DNA of 64,000 nucleotides from Symbiodinium natans (taxonomy: Eukaryota > Sar > Dinophyceae > Suessiales > Symbiodiniaceae), in NCBI GenBank assembly GCA_905221605.1, contig CAJNDS010000857.1, positions 346,817 to 410,816 of the forward strand. Reading direction: 5' to 3'. This document shows positions 31,901 to 40,999 of this stretch, in pieces. Under the pieces are notes generated by a model. That model searched no databases and was not told the origin of the DNA. It saw nothing but the letters and a program-made list of their open reading frames with translations. The number at the start of each line of letters is the position of its first letter. Positions within the stretch are counted from its first letter, which is position 1. Both the position numbers and the translations under genes were made by a program.

Positions 31901-33192
31901 CCGACGTTCTTGCTGCACTTGCCATTCAGCTCATGAGGTCCACCAATGAGCCACTCTTGGGTCGTACCCATGATTTGAAAGCAGCATATCGACAGCTGGC
32001 GGTGTCCCAGAGTTCCGCTTGGTGCTCGTACGTTTGCATCTGGGACCATGAGCGTGCCGCCCCCGTGTGCTTCAGGCTCAAAGCGTTGCCTTTCGGCGCG
32101 TGCAGAAGCGTTTATTCGTTTCTGCGCGTAGTGCATAGCATCTGGTTCATAGGGACTGTTGGGTTAAGCCTCCCTTGGGTTTGCTATTTCGATGACTTCA
32201 TCACGATTTGTTCGGGCAGCCTCGCACACAGCACTGACGCTACCATCAAGCGCTTATTCAAGCTCCTGGGCTGGACACTGTCCAGTGACGGAAAGAAGGA
32301 CTTGCCGTTCAGGAGGTCTTTCGAAGCTCTTGGCATCGTCGTCGATTTAGAGGAGAGCGCGAACAAAGTTGTGAAGTTTGCAAACACCCCATCCAGGGTG
32401 AGCGAACTCTGTGGGTCCATTGGCGACATACTCGACGCTGGTTCCCTCAAACAGCCTCTGGCCTTGAGGTTGAGGGGACGCATGCAGTTTGCTGACAGTC
32501 AATTGTTTGGAAGGTCCGCTAGGATGTGCCTTAGACAAGTCACCAAGCACGCCTATAGTGATGTGTCCGATACCTTGTGTGAGGATTGCGTTTTCGCTCT
32601 GGACAGGTTCAGGAAGATGCTTCTGGAGCACAAACCCAGAGTCTTGAACGGATCTTTGCGGGAAAAATTCGTCATCTTCACGGACGCCTGCTTCGACCCA
32701 GAGGCATCGGACTGGGCGTGTGGTATTGGTGGCCTGCTGTTCTCTGACAGAGGTAAACTCCTAGGTGCCTTTTCCGAGCAACTTGAGCGCTGGCAGATTG
32801 AAGCATTGACCGAGGGCTTTCGTAAGACGGTCATTTTTGAAGCTGAACTTTTGGCAGTTATCGTTTCGCAGCTTGTATGGGGACACGTCATCAGACATGC
32901 ACCTGTGCTGTGGTTCGTTGATAACAATGCCTCCCGCGACATCGCGATTTCAGGCTGCACGAGGTCTGACAATGCACAAGCGCTTCTAAATGTCTTGCTG
33001 GAGAGCGAGGAGCAGTTCGATGTCAAAGCATGGTACGCCAGGGTTCCTTCTCCGTCTAACCCTGCTGACCGTCCCTCTCGAACAAAGCTGGAGTCCTACG
33101 TTCATGGCAACACTTTGGTTGGTGCAGTTGACGTCCGTCAAACCCTTAAGGCTGTTTTCGAAAACTTCTTAAGGAAAAAGGTAAAAAGGTGA
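28972..33192 (+). CDS. Pol of the YR element: dioxygenase-like, C5-methyltransferase-like, RT and RNase H
   Basis: A 1406-aa open frame, numbered from ATG 28972. Residues ~1-215 are Pro/Ser-rich. Residues ~225-370 show a 2OG-Fe(II)-oxygenase-like pattern: His288-x-Asp290 (EPHVDSCN), His348 and Arg357 (RLHATLPWKGVR, then LLVGY). Residues ~405-610 resemble a C5 cytosine methyltransferase: ELFSGSGRV (motif I, ~409), APACGTCS with Cys475 in the PC position, and VENPRSS (ENV-like, 547). RT spans ~810-1180, with HDLKAAYRQLAVSQ and YFDDF at 1072-1076. RNase H follows: Asp1238 (FTDAC), Glu1290/1292 (FEAELLAV), Asp1317 (FVDNN) and NPADRPSR. The upstream enzymatic modules are unusual. Their activity is unproven, since PAC replaces PPC and no target-recognition region is identified. 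Confidence 0.8.
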   Translation: MSDLPPQVLTPALCTDESRDLPASGQPVLEVRERANLSPAYRPLGEPVPRPPVAPSSSTSVVPTSTAASVRSPGSASDLPPQPEPCEGSLGSDVGLVAGFWGLPSSPRAPVLLRPNCHPKERTVSDKRTAEKGPGMDPVDPHTEPRPEAPVREATVQAPVRADDASCSAPRPAVALDLREQPSPCQWVVDVARAEHLARASVNSPSLEAARRILCLLPSEVPARGQAHSASHSWTCGMWTWGARAGVRGFTKRFPAVTRFFCALLRQHFPGHAFTNAAVFTNLRAEPHVDSCNVPGFPNLLLPISLFRDGDVWQESPVGRVPLAGHDALGIRLRVSLGPQTLDASRLHATLPWKGVRCLLVGYCLQGWERLSEKERQELLSLGFLNPGSLVQPAPVRPLTPPTPPLILELFSGSGRVTAALRALGFEAVAIDKVKSVGCAAPPWVLDVSTPDGLAQLLQLVQNPRVLGLFAAPACGTCSLARGIPCWDSQGNPVPVPRPLRSDRHPDGMPDLPPGDARRVRLANESYLALRQAVRLGVQRGILIAVENPRSSLFWKTSFWRDVAPAFRYVDHQACAYGGDRPKFTRIAYTHPSFESLCKLCPGCPAHASWGVDPAAPNGFATSRETAYPRPLAHAIAQCFASALPTVEPPGLQLPALRSLAGLQPKASKVPALVPEYKTTCVVRGPAASLVPPCQPMQRLEQAWPVPADCQCSLKVIPPYAQLLRLSPVKMGKQDEETRRHVELAWGIPWSPSEFIQCACKAVHPVAQEAQLPSELLQAVEVNCNATTASALEGKRTAWFEKWFKRCLELRTDECKLKDGMHPDVRGILEPKNLLVWREILDDLNYPDKTVIEEVISGTVLTGEVPSTGLFNPVFKPAAMSEDLLRDTADEGRHSVFRSVKSQGDLLDQEVKKQTLEELQKGWLEGPFDPSELPNGSVVSRRFGIQQGSKVRLIDDLSASHVNSCVQTNESPKPHSTDVLAALAIQLMRSTNEPLLGRTHDLKAAYRQLAVSQSSAWCSYVCIWDHERAAPVCFRLKALPFGACRSVYSFLRVVHSIWFIGTVGLSLPWVCYFDDFITICSGSLAHSTDATIKRLFKLLGWTLSSDGKKDLPFRRSFEALGIVVDLEESANKVVKFANTPSRVSELCGSIGDILDAGSLKQPLALRLRGRMQFADSQLFGRSARMCLRQVTKHAYSDVSDTLCEDCVFALDRFRKMLLEHKPRVLNGSLREKFVIFTDACFDPEASDWACGIGGLLFSDRGKLLGAFSEQLERWQIEALTEGFRKTVIFEAELLAVIVSQLVWGHVIRHAPVLWFVDNNASRDIAISGCTRSDNAQALLNVLLESEEQFDVKAWYARVPSPSNPADRPSRTKLESYVHGNTLVGAVDVRQTLKAVFENFLRKKVKR

Positions 33193-33465
33193 AAGTCGGA
33201 TAATGTGGGGAGTCAGTGCTGGGTTCGTATTGCAACTTTGCATGAGGTGCCAAGTAGATCTACACGGGCTTTCCAAGGCAGAAGGTTTGTCCTTGCGTGG
33301 CATGAGGCCCGCATGTGCATGCTTGCCCACGCTTCCACGTGAAAAAAAAGGAATGTCCGAGTGAGTGCGTTACTGTAAGCGTTGCGCTCTCTGAACCACA
33401 CCAAGTGTAGGCTCATGTGTCTTTGTTCTTTGTTGGCTTAAAGGTAAGCTTGAGCGGAGCACGAA

Positions 33466-33687
33466 GCTTGCTGTCAACTTGTTGATAGCGCCTTCGTGAG
33501 GAGCGAACGCTTAGGTTGCCTGCAACCGTGCCTTTAAGAAAAACAAAAAGAGTTTTCACAGTGCTTTCAAAATTTTCTGCATGCCCATCTTTCATGTTCT
33601 CTCTGCATGTCACCTTGACAGCTTGTATGCAGTCTTCATGCCCGGTAACAGTGGCTGACAGCTGAGAGATGCAGAAAATTTTCTTTG
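33466..33687 (+). repeat. Right terminal direct repeat of the YR element
   Basis: 222 bp, nearly identical to 24476-24695. It is preceded by a ~270-bp non-coding 3' region of the element (33193-33465). Confidence 0.95.
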
Positions 33688-33716
33688 CCCGCCCGCCCAT
33701 CCCAGTGGGTGTGGCC

Positions 33717-33735
33717 GATCCGTGCCTGACGGATC
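33717..33735. other. Short perfect hairpin in the 72 bp after the right repeat
   Basis: GATCCGT-gcctg-ACGGATC. The copia frame is only rejoined at about 33760, so this 72-bp stretch may be an extra terminal part of the YR element, as in split-repeat YR elements. No second copy was found in the window. Confidence 0.4.
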
Positions 33736-33759
33736 CCGCCTGTGGATCTTCTTCTGCCA

Positions 33760-35369
33760 AGATTGCGTACAAGAATGGAGATGTCTTTTCTTTCTTGAAG
33801 AGAAAGCACACTATTTTGGAGTCTGGGATTTTAGTGGAAACTTCGAGCAGCTACATACGACACATGGCCGAAGCACTTGATGTCAAGCATGGATCGAAGT
33901 ACAACACACCATATTTCCCGGAGCTAATTCGCGAAGATGTTTCCGGTCCTCTTGATCCCGTTCGAGCAGGAAAGTTCAGGAGTGCACTGGGAATTGCGCT
34001 CTATTTGTCAAGTGATCGTATTGACATCTGCTACTCTGTCCGATTGTTGGCAGGATTCATGGCGAATCCCAGTGAACAGGCATGGAAGGGATTGATTCGA
34101 CTGACGAAGTATTTGCTGAACACGGCTGAGTATGGCACACTTCTTTCAGCCAAGCTTCCTGGGTCTTCAGTCTTTCGCGAGGCGAGCCATGATGATATGA
34201 ACCATCGAATGGATATCTACAGCGACTCTGACTGGAGTGGACACCGGGTTACAAGAAAGTCTTTTGGATCCGCTTCGTATGCGCTGAATGGATGTGTGTT
34301 CCATCACATTTGCAGGTCACACCGTACAGTGAGTCTTTCGTCTGCTGAAGCTGAATGGTATGCTGCAATAAGTGCTGCTTGCGAAGGAATCTTTCTGAGG
34401 GCGATTTTCGTCTTCATGGTAGCCGCTGCAGAATGCTCCTTGGATCTTAAGATTGACAACTCAGCAGCGAGACAGTTGGCATTGCGTCAGGGTGTGGGAA
34501 ACAAAACTCGACACGTTGCAGGGCGTCTGCTGTGGCTTCAGCAATCAGTGCGTGAGAAAGTCTTGGATGTTGGAGCAATTGCAAGTGCTTACAACCTTGG
34601 CGACTTGTCAACAAAGATGCATAGTGCTAACAGACTCCGAGCTTTGCTATTCTTGCATGGGTTTGTCGATGCTTTGACAGGCGCAGCTGTGGGTGAAGAT
34701 GATTTCGCTCGAATGGCCTTGCAGGAACAAGCAAAGTTGCAAGTCAAGAGAGTGCGTGTTGAATACGCTCGGCAACATGGTGTGACTGGTTCCTTGAAGG
34801 GTGAAGCCGGCAAGCTCACAAAGCAGGTAGCGCTTCTTACTCTTCTTTGTTTGCCTACAACATCAGAAGCGGCAGAGGCGGGGATTCCGTACCAGAGTTA
34901 TGGCATGTCGAACATGACCTGGGCCACCGTCCTGCTATGCTGCTGTTTGTGCATTTACCGGGCCTTGAGCTGGGCTAGGGATCTACATGGCTTCGACATG
35001 AACAGTCTTTTGGAGATGAGCTCACAGGACTTTGCGTCAAAAGTGATCATGTGTGGACTGATGCCGGAGTGTACCATGGAGCAGTACATGTGTTTCTTTC
35101 TGCTTGTGGTGGTGTGGACAATGCATCGCTACATTCTTCGACTGGAATGCGAGCTGAAGTCGACATGCACTGAGCCGGTGAATCGTGAGCCGATGGGAGC
35201 CCGTTCGAGTGTCAATGTGAAAGTTGTCATACCCCAAGAGCTCTTTGTCACGCTTCATGGTGAGTGTTTTCATCACAAAAGCTGTGGAGTCTTGAAGACT
35301 TCCAGAAATCCTTCAAAGAGGTTGAGCTTGTGCAGTCACTGCAAAGACATGCTGACGAATGCAGAGTAG
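33760..35369 (+). pseudogene. Copia polyprotein, 3' portion: RT end, RNase H and membrane/Cys tail
   Basis: Continues the copia broken at 24475. KNGDVFSFLKRKHTI follows on from FEISVG, then the connection region (KFRSALGIALYLSSDRIDI) and RNase H: IYSDSDWSG, RKSFGSASYALNG, VSLSSAEAEWYAAISAACEG, LKIDNSAARQLAL, YNLGDLSTKMHSANR. This part has no frame break. After RNase H a ~240-aa tail has two or three hydrophobic segments (about 34830-34960 and 35085-35135). It ends with a Cys/His cluster (HGECFHHKSCGVLK, then LCSHCKD) typical, to my knowledge, of dinoflagellate copia C termini. The frame upstream of the junction is supplied by the 5' part, so this half cannot be expressed on its own as a normal polyprotein. 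Confidence 0.8.
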
Positions 35370-35588
35370 CAGACACAGAAAGTTCATGTGAGATGTGCAG
35401 TTCGAACACACTGCAATCTCAGGCGGGGTGATGAACTTTTACGTTACCCCCTAGTATACCTCATGTACAGATTTTGTAGTGCTTTGACACGTCTTTCATG
35501 TTTTGCCACGAGTGCATTGCATGAGCCGAACGATGCGATATTCAGGCCCAAATTTGTGTGGAAAAGACCGTTCGTTTTTACATAGCCG

Positions 35589-36535
35589 TTACCATAAGTG
35601 ATAAGTGTCTTCTTCCATACGGAAAGTATCTCTTACCGGAGCGGAATGATTGAACAAGGTTTTGGCATCGAATTCTCGGAGCATCACTATCTTTAAAAAG
35701 CCTGAGGTCGTGGTGTGCAAGTGGTTAGTAATCGACTGTACACAGTCCCAATCTAGGTATGCGTGTCCTAAAAGAAAACGCATGTTGTGATCTATGGCTT
35801 TCTTGTTGACAAAAGGAGGAACACCGTGGATGATGAGCGTGCGTTTGTGCATGTCTGCCGAAGTCCGAAGTGGCCGTATTTTCGAACTGCTGTAAGGAGA
35901 GTCTACGGTCAGCTATGGCCAAAGTGTCCCGGAGATCGCGAGCTGTTCTTTCTTCTTTTGAGGCAAGAGCAGGCATGACATGAGTCTGGTGGTATTCTGC
36001 TAGGACTGTCTTGAGGTTATCCGGGGTAACTTCTGGGAGCGACTGCTCTACCGTAGCTGTTGGAACATTTGACGAAGGGAAAGGCTATACTATTGACGTG
36101 CAGTCGGGGTTGCTTAAGGGGCTTGCGGCTTGCCTTAAATGCTCTTAGGGCTTCAGGGTTATCTTGAAGGAATCGAGCTTGTTGAGGGTCCATGTCACCC
36201 CATTCGATGGGCTCTTCGTCTTCCTGTTGACTGAGGAGGAGAGTTGCCTTGTACGATCAACTAGAAGACCTGTCATAGAGGAGATATTGGAGGAGACATT
36301 GGCTTTAATTGCTTCAAGGAGCTTGTCAAAATGTGGCTTGGGGATAGCACTTTCAATACCGCCGGTGCTAATAGCATAAGTACCATCAGATTTCTCGAGG
36401 ATCTTGACATCTGGGCCGAGGATATACTCTTCAGGAGTAATTGCAGCCAAGGGTTGATTTGCCGGCACATCTGCAGGAGCTGCTGCTTCAGTTGGCGCAG
36501 TGACAGGCCCGGGCGCATATTCTCCATCTGTCGGC
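35589..36535 (-). pseudogene. LINE ORF1-like relic
   Basis: Minus strand. An ATG near 36535 opens a frame starting MAPTDGEYAPGPVTAPTEA and running to a stop at 36145. Further open pieces follow in shifted frames: KEERTARDLRDTLAIADRR near 35950, then TLIIHGVPPFVNKKAID and DCVQSITNHLHTTTSGFLKIV, ending at 35589. The LIIHGVP...FLKIVML layout is that of an RRM-like nucleic-acid-binding domain as in LINE ORF1 proteins. At least one stop and one frameshift make it dead. No ORF2 is attached. It belongs to another LINE family than the 54.6-61.9 kb element. Confidence 0.5.
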
Positions 36536-36559
36536 GCCATGGATGCTTCCATGGCTATC

Positions 36560-37520
36560 ACAAGTGCAGTCCACTTACCGTAAGTAGCGAGGCGCAACTG
36601 GTAAATTGGAAAAACAAAGACAGATAAAACCACCCTGAGATCACAAACACTGCAAAACATAATTGAAAGAACGTAAAAGTGCGGTGCGCCAAAATGTCGC
36701 CCTAGTTGTACCCTACGTTGTAGGGGCTCCCACTTAGGTTCCTCTCTATTGCGCCAAATGTGGAGCGCAAGCTTGCTGATAGCAAGATTGTCATTGCTGG
36801 AACAGTAGGCATCTTCCATTGACTTCTTCGTCAGAAAGCACGGGTTGGTGTATAGGAAAACTGCTAGGGCGCCAATATGCTTTCTGAGTGACATGCCAAA
36901 CAGACAGGACATTGCGTTGATAGCAACCAATGTTGATGCCTTCAAACTCCAAGCGATCCATCGTGACCTGATGCAGTTGCATGATCAGGCACTCAGCAAA
37001 CTTGCAGCCAAATCAGGCCAAGTCGAGTTACAGGTTTGGCTTGGAGTCTCGCCCATGAAAGGCTTTCCTAATGGCAATCTTTCTTACATCGACATCCCGT
37101 TCCCACTTGACAATAAAGAAAAGAGCGCTGGGGCTTTCGAAATCCATCTTAAGCTTAATGAGCTCCGGATCCATCATGCCCTTTGAGATTGTACACAGAC
37201 ACCTTCACTTTCCCGAAAGCCATTCTGAACTTCGCAGCTGTCACTTACATATTCCGGACAGCATTAAGCTGAAAGCGGCTAAGTTCAGCCTCTTTGACAT
37301 GCGGAAAGATACCAGGAGGGTGGAGTAGTCCTTCACTGCCCGAGGAAGCTCCGAGGAGATATCCCTGCAAATTGCTATTCCAGCAGGTATGCCTGATATC
37401 TCATCGATTGAGCTGCAGCTAAGTGGTCTGCAGATTGGATTACGCGTACTTGGTTAGTACAAGTCAGGAGACATGACGACACCATTATGCCTGTCTGTCA
37501 TTTCACTGCGCAGCCACAAT
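36560..37520. other. Stretch without a recognised gene
   Basis: A 113-codon plus-strand ORF (36845-37186) has no recognisable motif. No exon chain was found. Confidence 0.45.
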
Positions 37521-38054
37521 TTATTGCAGATTAAAGTCATCGAGTTTGGTCCCTTTGAAGGTCATATTGACCTTTTGCAAGAGGTTGTTGGCGCGCCTAC
37601 CTGGGCTTCCAAGCCGATGAACCCGCTTTCTGAAACTCCATATCAACACTATATCCGAAATCAATTGTACTTGCACGCAGTGCACGCAGCCTGAGCCCAT
37701 AGTGTCTTTGCCACTGCATATTGATGATGGTTCTGATGGTGCAAATGCGCTCTTTGCAAATTTTTTCAGCAGCTTGCTGAACTTGCTTTCGCGCATACGG
37801 AACAACATCGCATTCCGACTAACGGTGTATGCATTGCCAGTATTAGCGGCTTTCCAACGAACTTCTGTTTCCAGACCCAGCACATCCCGCATTTTGCGAA
37901 GCTGCACTTTCGTTCGAGCAAACATGGAGGACGGAACTACATCAACAGCGTCCTGTTCTGAGCGAGGGCTGTGTTTTACCCAAGTTGTTCTTTTGGTTTT
38001 GTTTCCGTTCTGCTTGTGGCGTTTTGGTCGCTTTGTAGTCTCTGCTTGTCTCAC
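37521..38054 (-). CDS. Unassigned 177-codon ORF
   Basis: A basic protein (TTKRPKRHKQNGNKTKRTT at the N terminus). It has MFARTKVQLRKMRDVLGLE and MRESKFSKLLKKFAKSAF in the middle and an overlapping hydrophobic plus-strand ORF of 121 codons. There is no known motif and it could be chance. The reading frame contains plausible amphipathic segments, so it is noted. Confidence 0.2.
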   Translation of the reverse strand: MRQAETTKRPKRHKQNGNKTKRTTWVKHSPRSEQDAVDVVPSSMFARTKVQLRKMRDVLGLETEVRWKAANTGNAYTVSRNAMLFRMRESKFSKLLKKFAKSAFAPSEPSSICSGKDTMGSGCVHCVQVQLISDIVLIWSFRKRVHRLGSPGRRANNLLQKVNMTFKGTKLDDFNLQ

Positions 38055-38334
38055 TCAGTCGCAATAGACCGGCCCATTGTGCTGCTGATGTGGTAAAGGG
38101 GCGTCCGCTTAAAAACAAAATTGCTTGGCGCCGAAATGTTTTTTCTTGACCCTGCCATCTTGCTTTTGTTTGGAAACGAGTCCGGGGGTCAAATTTTTTT
38201 CCTTTTTTCAGCCACTGTTCGGGGCCAAGAAAAAGACAAGCTCTCTTCGGAATTCCTTTGTTCTTGCCCTCAGAATGTCTGTTTCATTGACTTCGCCAGC
38301 TTCTTTTCATAATCTTTAAGCTGGGCCCGCCACC

Positions 38335-38495
38335 CTTCGACGAAGGGGGGCTTAAGAGGGGCCGAAAGGTCGGACCCTTGAAGCGGGGGGGGCGGGGCTT
38401 CAAAGGGGGGCTTCAAGGGCAAGGGGCCAAAGGGGGAGGGGCTTCAAGGTGGGCTTGAAGGGGGACATGAAGGGGGGGGCCACAGAGGGGCCTGA
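38335..38495 (+). repeat. G-rich repeat (GGGGCTTCAAGG units)
   Basis: Six to eight degenerate GGGGCTTCAAGG / GGGGGCTTAAGAGG units. Coding-like translations are low-complexity artefacts. Confidence 0.75.
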
Positions 38496-38882
38496 AGATA
38501 CGTGCTGGGCCTTCTGCACAAAAGGAGGCTGAGAGGGTTGACGAAAAGTTGCACGTCAGGGATTGAAAGCGGTGCGGGACGGTGCGATGCCCGAAAGGTG
38601 CTTGGCCTGCTGAGCTTCCCTTTGCCGAGCACAGCGTGCCACGACGGGCTTGTTGCCCTTGAATTTTGATGTGTGCACTCGAGGATCAAGGGCTATGCGT
38701 GCAAAGTGTACAAATACAATCAAGCTCCCGGCGGGATGCATTCGCAGTGACAACGATGTCATGTGTAGTGTGCGAATGGTGTGCATCAGTTTGTTCGCTT
38801 CACGGGCAAAAGGCGTGTCGTTTGAACGCAGTTTTGGCTCAACAGGTGTTTTTGCCGTCGAGCACTGTTTTGCCACCGCGCC

Positions 38883-39950
38883 ATGAGATGTACGTGTCTG
38901 TTATTGATGTTTTCTGTATCTCTGGCTGGCAACTTGCATGATTGCGCTGATCATGGCCTGCCAGCAAGCTATTTGCCTTGTCCCAATGAAGGTGTTCCAT
39001 TGTGCTGTGACGGGAGGTATGAAGCCTCATTGGAAACCATGTGTCAACATCCGAACTTGTTCCCATGCAGAAGAGTTCTTGACTCAAGCAGCATCTCCTC
39101 GCCGTATTCAGATGTGCCACTTACCAGTTGGCCTATGTTGATGACACACGATGCCGCTACCGGGTACATGCAAGGTTCATTGGATCCTAGGGTTGTCTGG
39201 GGTCAAACGCAGCCTTCCTCCACGCAAGCTTTCACGTCCCAGCTGGATTGTGGAGCGCGAGCCTTTGACATGCGGCCGCACGTTACCAAGAAGGGCGATC
39301 TGGTTTTTCATCATGGTGATGTTGAGGTGTCGCAAGATGCCGAGAAGTCGATAGCAGAGATCGTGCAGTGGGCACACCTGCATCCCAGTTTGGAGGATTT
39401 TGTGTTAATATACAATTGGGACTGCACCGGCATGAATTGCAGCGACCGTTTCGAAGGACTGCTTGGAAAGTACAACTTGAGGACTCTTACAGATTGCAGC
39501 AAATTGAACCAAACACTCAGTACAGCAGCATCTATGGCAAAATTGCCTCAAGGAGGCCACGTTCTCGTTGTGAGTGGTTGTGTGTCACAAAAGTGCAATG
39601 CAAGTCTGGCGTGCTCTGGATTTGATAAGTCTTTGGATGCGGTACCGTTTACGCACACTTTGCCAGCAGATTGTCGGGCGCTGGAAAATGCTTCGTTCGA
39701 TGAGCAGCTCCGTTGCGGACACGCACTGCAGCAGTCCAACAATCCAGCTGCGCTGGCCTTTGGTTATTACCACTGCTGGGTTGGCGATTCTGGACATGAT
39801 TTTGCTGTCCAGCGCCTCATGGATTATTTGGTGCAAGTAGCCTCGAGCCCTCCACCCGGTGACAGCTTCACGGAGCTTCAAGCTTTATGGCAGGAAACCC
39901 CTCAGTCAGTGGCGAGCCATGGCGAACTTCAGTTCATATCTTTTTTTTGA
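38883..39950 (+). CDS. Secreted PI-PLC X-domain-like phosphodiesterase
   Basis: A 355-aa uninterrupted ORF. An N-terminal signal peptide (MRCTCLLLMFSVSLAGN, cleavage near residue 16) is followed by a Cys-containing spacer. A TIM-barrel PI-PLC-X-like domain follows, with LMTHDAATGYM (first catalytic His), CGARAFDMRPHV (active-site Arg region) and LVFHHGDV (second His). Later Cys residues (CTGMNCS, SGCVSQKCNASLACS) suggest disulfides outside the cell. Such proteins cleave phosphoinositide or GPI-like phosphodiesters, but the exact substrate is unknown. It is an ATG-to-stop single exon, unlike the neighbouring multi-exon genes, which fits a retrocopied or intronless gene. It is shorter than eukaryotic PLC-beta/delta enzymes and lacks Y, C2 and PH domains. 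Confidence 0.8.
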   Translation: MRCTCLLLMFSVSLAGNLHDCADHGLPASYLPCPNEGVPLCCDGRYEASLETMCQHPNLFPCRRVLDSSSISSPYSDVPLTSWPMLMTHDAATGYMQGSLDPRVVWGQTQPSSTQAFTSQLDCGARAFDMRPHVTKKGDLVFHHGDVEVSQDAEKSIAEIVQWAHLHPSLEDFVLIYNWDCTGMNCSDRFEGLLGKYNLRTLTDCSKLNQTLSTAASMAKLPQGGHVLVVSGCVSQKCNASLACSGFDKSLDAVPFTHTLPADCRALENASFDEQLRCGHALQQSNNPAALAFGYYHCWVGDSGHDFAVQRLMDYLVQVASSPPPGDSFTELQALWQETPQSVASHGELQFISFF

Positions 39951-40239
39951 GAGAGCACACATGTCTTGCGCAGGTGACCGGATGTGCATCTTCAGGTTTG
40001 TCCTTTCTTGTTTCAGGATTGGCATAGCGCATTTCAGCTCTCTGCTCAAGGACCTGTTGGGGCGTCCGAAGGTCGATCTGCTTTAAGGCTCTTCGGTGAG
40101 AATTGCGCACCGTGATGTTGCAAGCTAGTTTTGGCCTTTGCTCGGTTGAACATGAGTTGAAGTTGCAGTGACTACCCTCCACTCGATGTCCTCGGAAATG
40201 GTAGTTGCCCGTGTCGGACCAAAGCCTAGAATTTCTACA

Positions 40240-40425
40240 AAGTTCGATGGTTGCAGGACGAGGAGCGTAGCAAGCTCAATTCCTTCATGGTGGAGAAGAT
40301 TCGAGATGGAGCCTTCCAGCACATCAGCTTGTTCGTCCCTCGTCTGCAATGCTTCAGCTGTTTGCATGAAGTGCATGCGCAGGTGGACGCCGGAACTGGT
40401 CTGATGACTTTAGGCTGTAGATGTG
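40240..40425 (+). CDS. Exon-like segment, unassigned
   Basis: After GGTTGCAG the frame reads DEERSKLNSFMVEKIRDGA, then FVPRLQCFSCLHEVHAQVD, with two CxxC-like Cys. It stays open to the microsatellite. It could be an exon of an unidentified gene between the PI-PLC and mtnA genes. Confidence 0.25.
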
Positions 40426-40454
40426 CTGTAAGAAAAGTTCACAAAAGCAGAGCA

Positions 40455-40550
40455 AGCCATAACAATAATAATAAAAATAATACTAATAAAAAATATTAAT
40501 ATTAATAATAGTAATAATAATTCGAACAAGATTAACAATAGTAATGCTAT
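40455..40550. repeat. AAT/ATT microsatellite
   Basis: Compound AATAAT / ATTAAT run of ~95 bp. Confidence 0.9.
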
Positions 40551-40709
40551 TCAGAAAAGCAGAGCATGCCAAGGAGGTGAACAATGTTTGCGACCATGGC
40601 CCAGAGCTGCTGGCAGCAATGCGCCTTCATCTTCGAAGGTCGCAGTCCAAGGGACAGTTAGTTTCACTGCTCGTTTGATCGCGCCTTTGATCGCCGGTTT
40701 GGGTACAAA

Positions 40710-40928
40710 GAGCTTCTCCTTGAGTGCTATGCAGCAGTTGGCAAGTGGGCTTGCGACACTTCTGGGGTCCTTTCCGCTCTTGATTGGCTCAAGCATCCAC
40801 TGCAGTGTCCAAAGTGTGCCAGTGTGTTGCGCGCCAGAAGCCCGGAGTTCGTGTCTAGCAAAGCGTTGCAGTTGTGTTCTTGGGGCTTTTGGACGAGCAT
40901 GAGCCAAGCTAAGTCTGTCAAGATGTGA
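40710..40928 (+). CDS. Exon-like segment ending in TGA, unassigned
   Basis: The frame reads LLECYAAVGKWACDTSGVL, LDWLKHPLQCPKCASVLRA and ending KALQLCSWGFWTSMSQAKS before TGA near 40928. A CPKC zinc-knuckle-like pair is present. Composition looks coding, but the family is not recognised and no partner exons could be assigned. Confidence 0.3.
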   Translation, partial: ELLLECYAAVGKWACDTSGVLSALDWLKHPLQCPKCASVLRARSPEFVSSKALQLCSWGFWTSMSQAKSVKM

Positions 40929-40999
40929 TGAGTCATTGCTGGCATGCTTTGCGTTGTGTCCTCGTGAGAGCAACTTAGTCCCGGTCTTCAGTCCCTAGA

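Larger units (their letters stand above)
24476..33687 (+). mobile_element. Tyrosine-recombinase retrotransposon (DIRS/Ngaro-like) with direct terminal repeats
   Basis: A 9.2-kb element bounded by 220/222-bp direct repeats (24476-24695 and 33466-33687). It carries four ORFs in one orientation: a small acidic ORF (24813-25136), a tyrosine recombinase (25139-27301), a zinc-finger Gag-like ORF (27676-28899) and a large Pol with dioxygenase-like, methyltransferase-like, RT and RNase H parts (28972-33192). A tyrosine recombinase in place of a DDE integrase puts it with YR retroelements, not LTR retrotransposons, although its ends look like short LTRs. About 70 bp after the right repeat (33688-33759) may also belong to it. 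It sits inside a copia RT reading frame. No target duplication is visible, as expected for YR-mediated insertion. Confidence 0.85.

Noticed and set aside
24476-33687. Ordinary LTR retrotransposon
   Set aside because: Terminal repeats look like short LTRs, but the element encodes a tyrosine recombinase with R...HxxK...H...Y, no DDE integrase or aspartic protease was seen, and no target duplication is visible.
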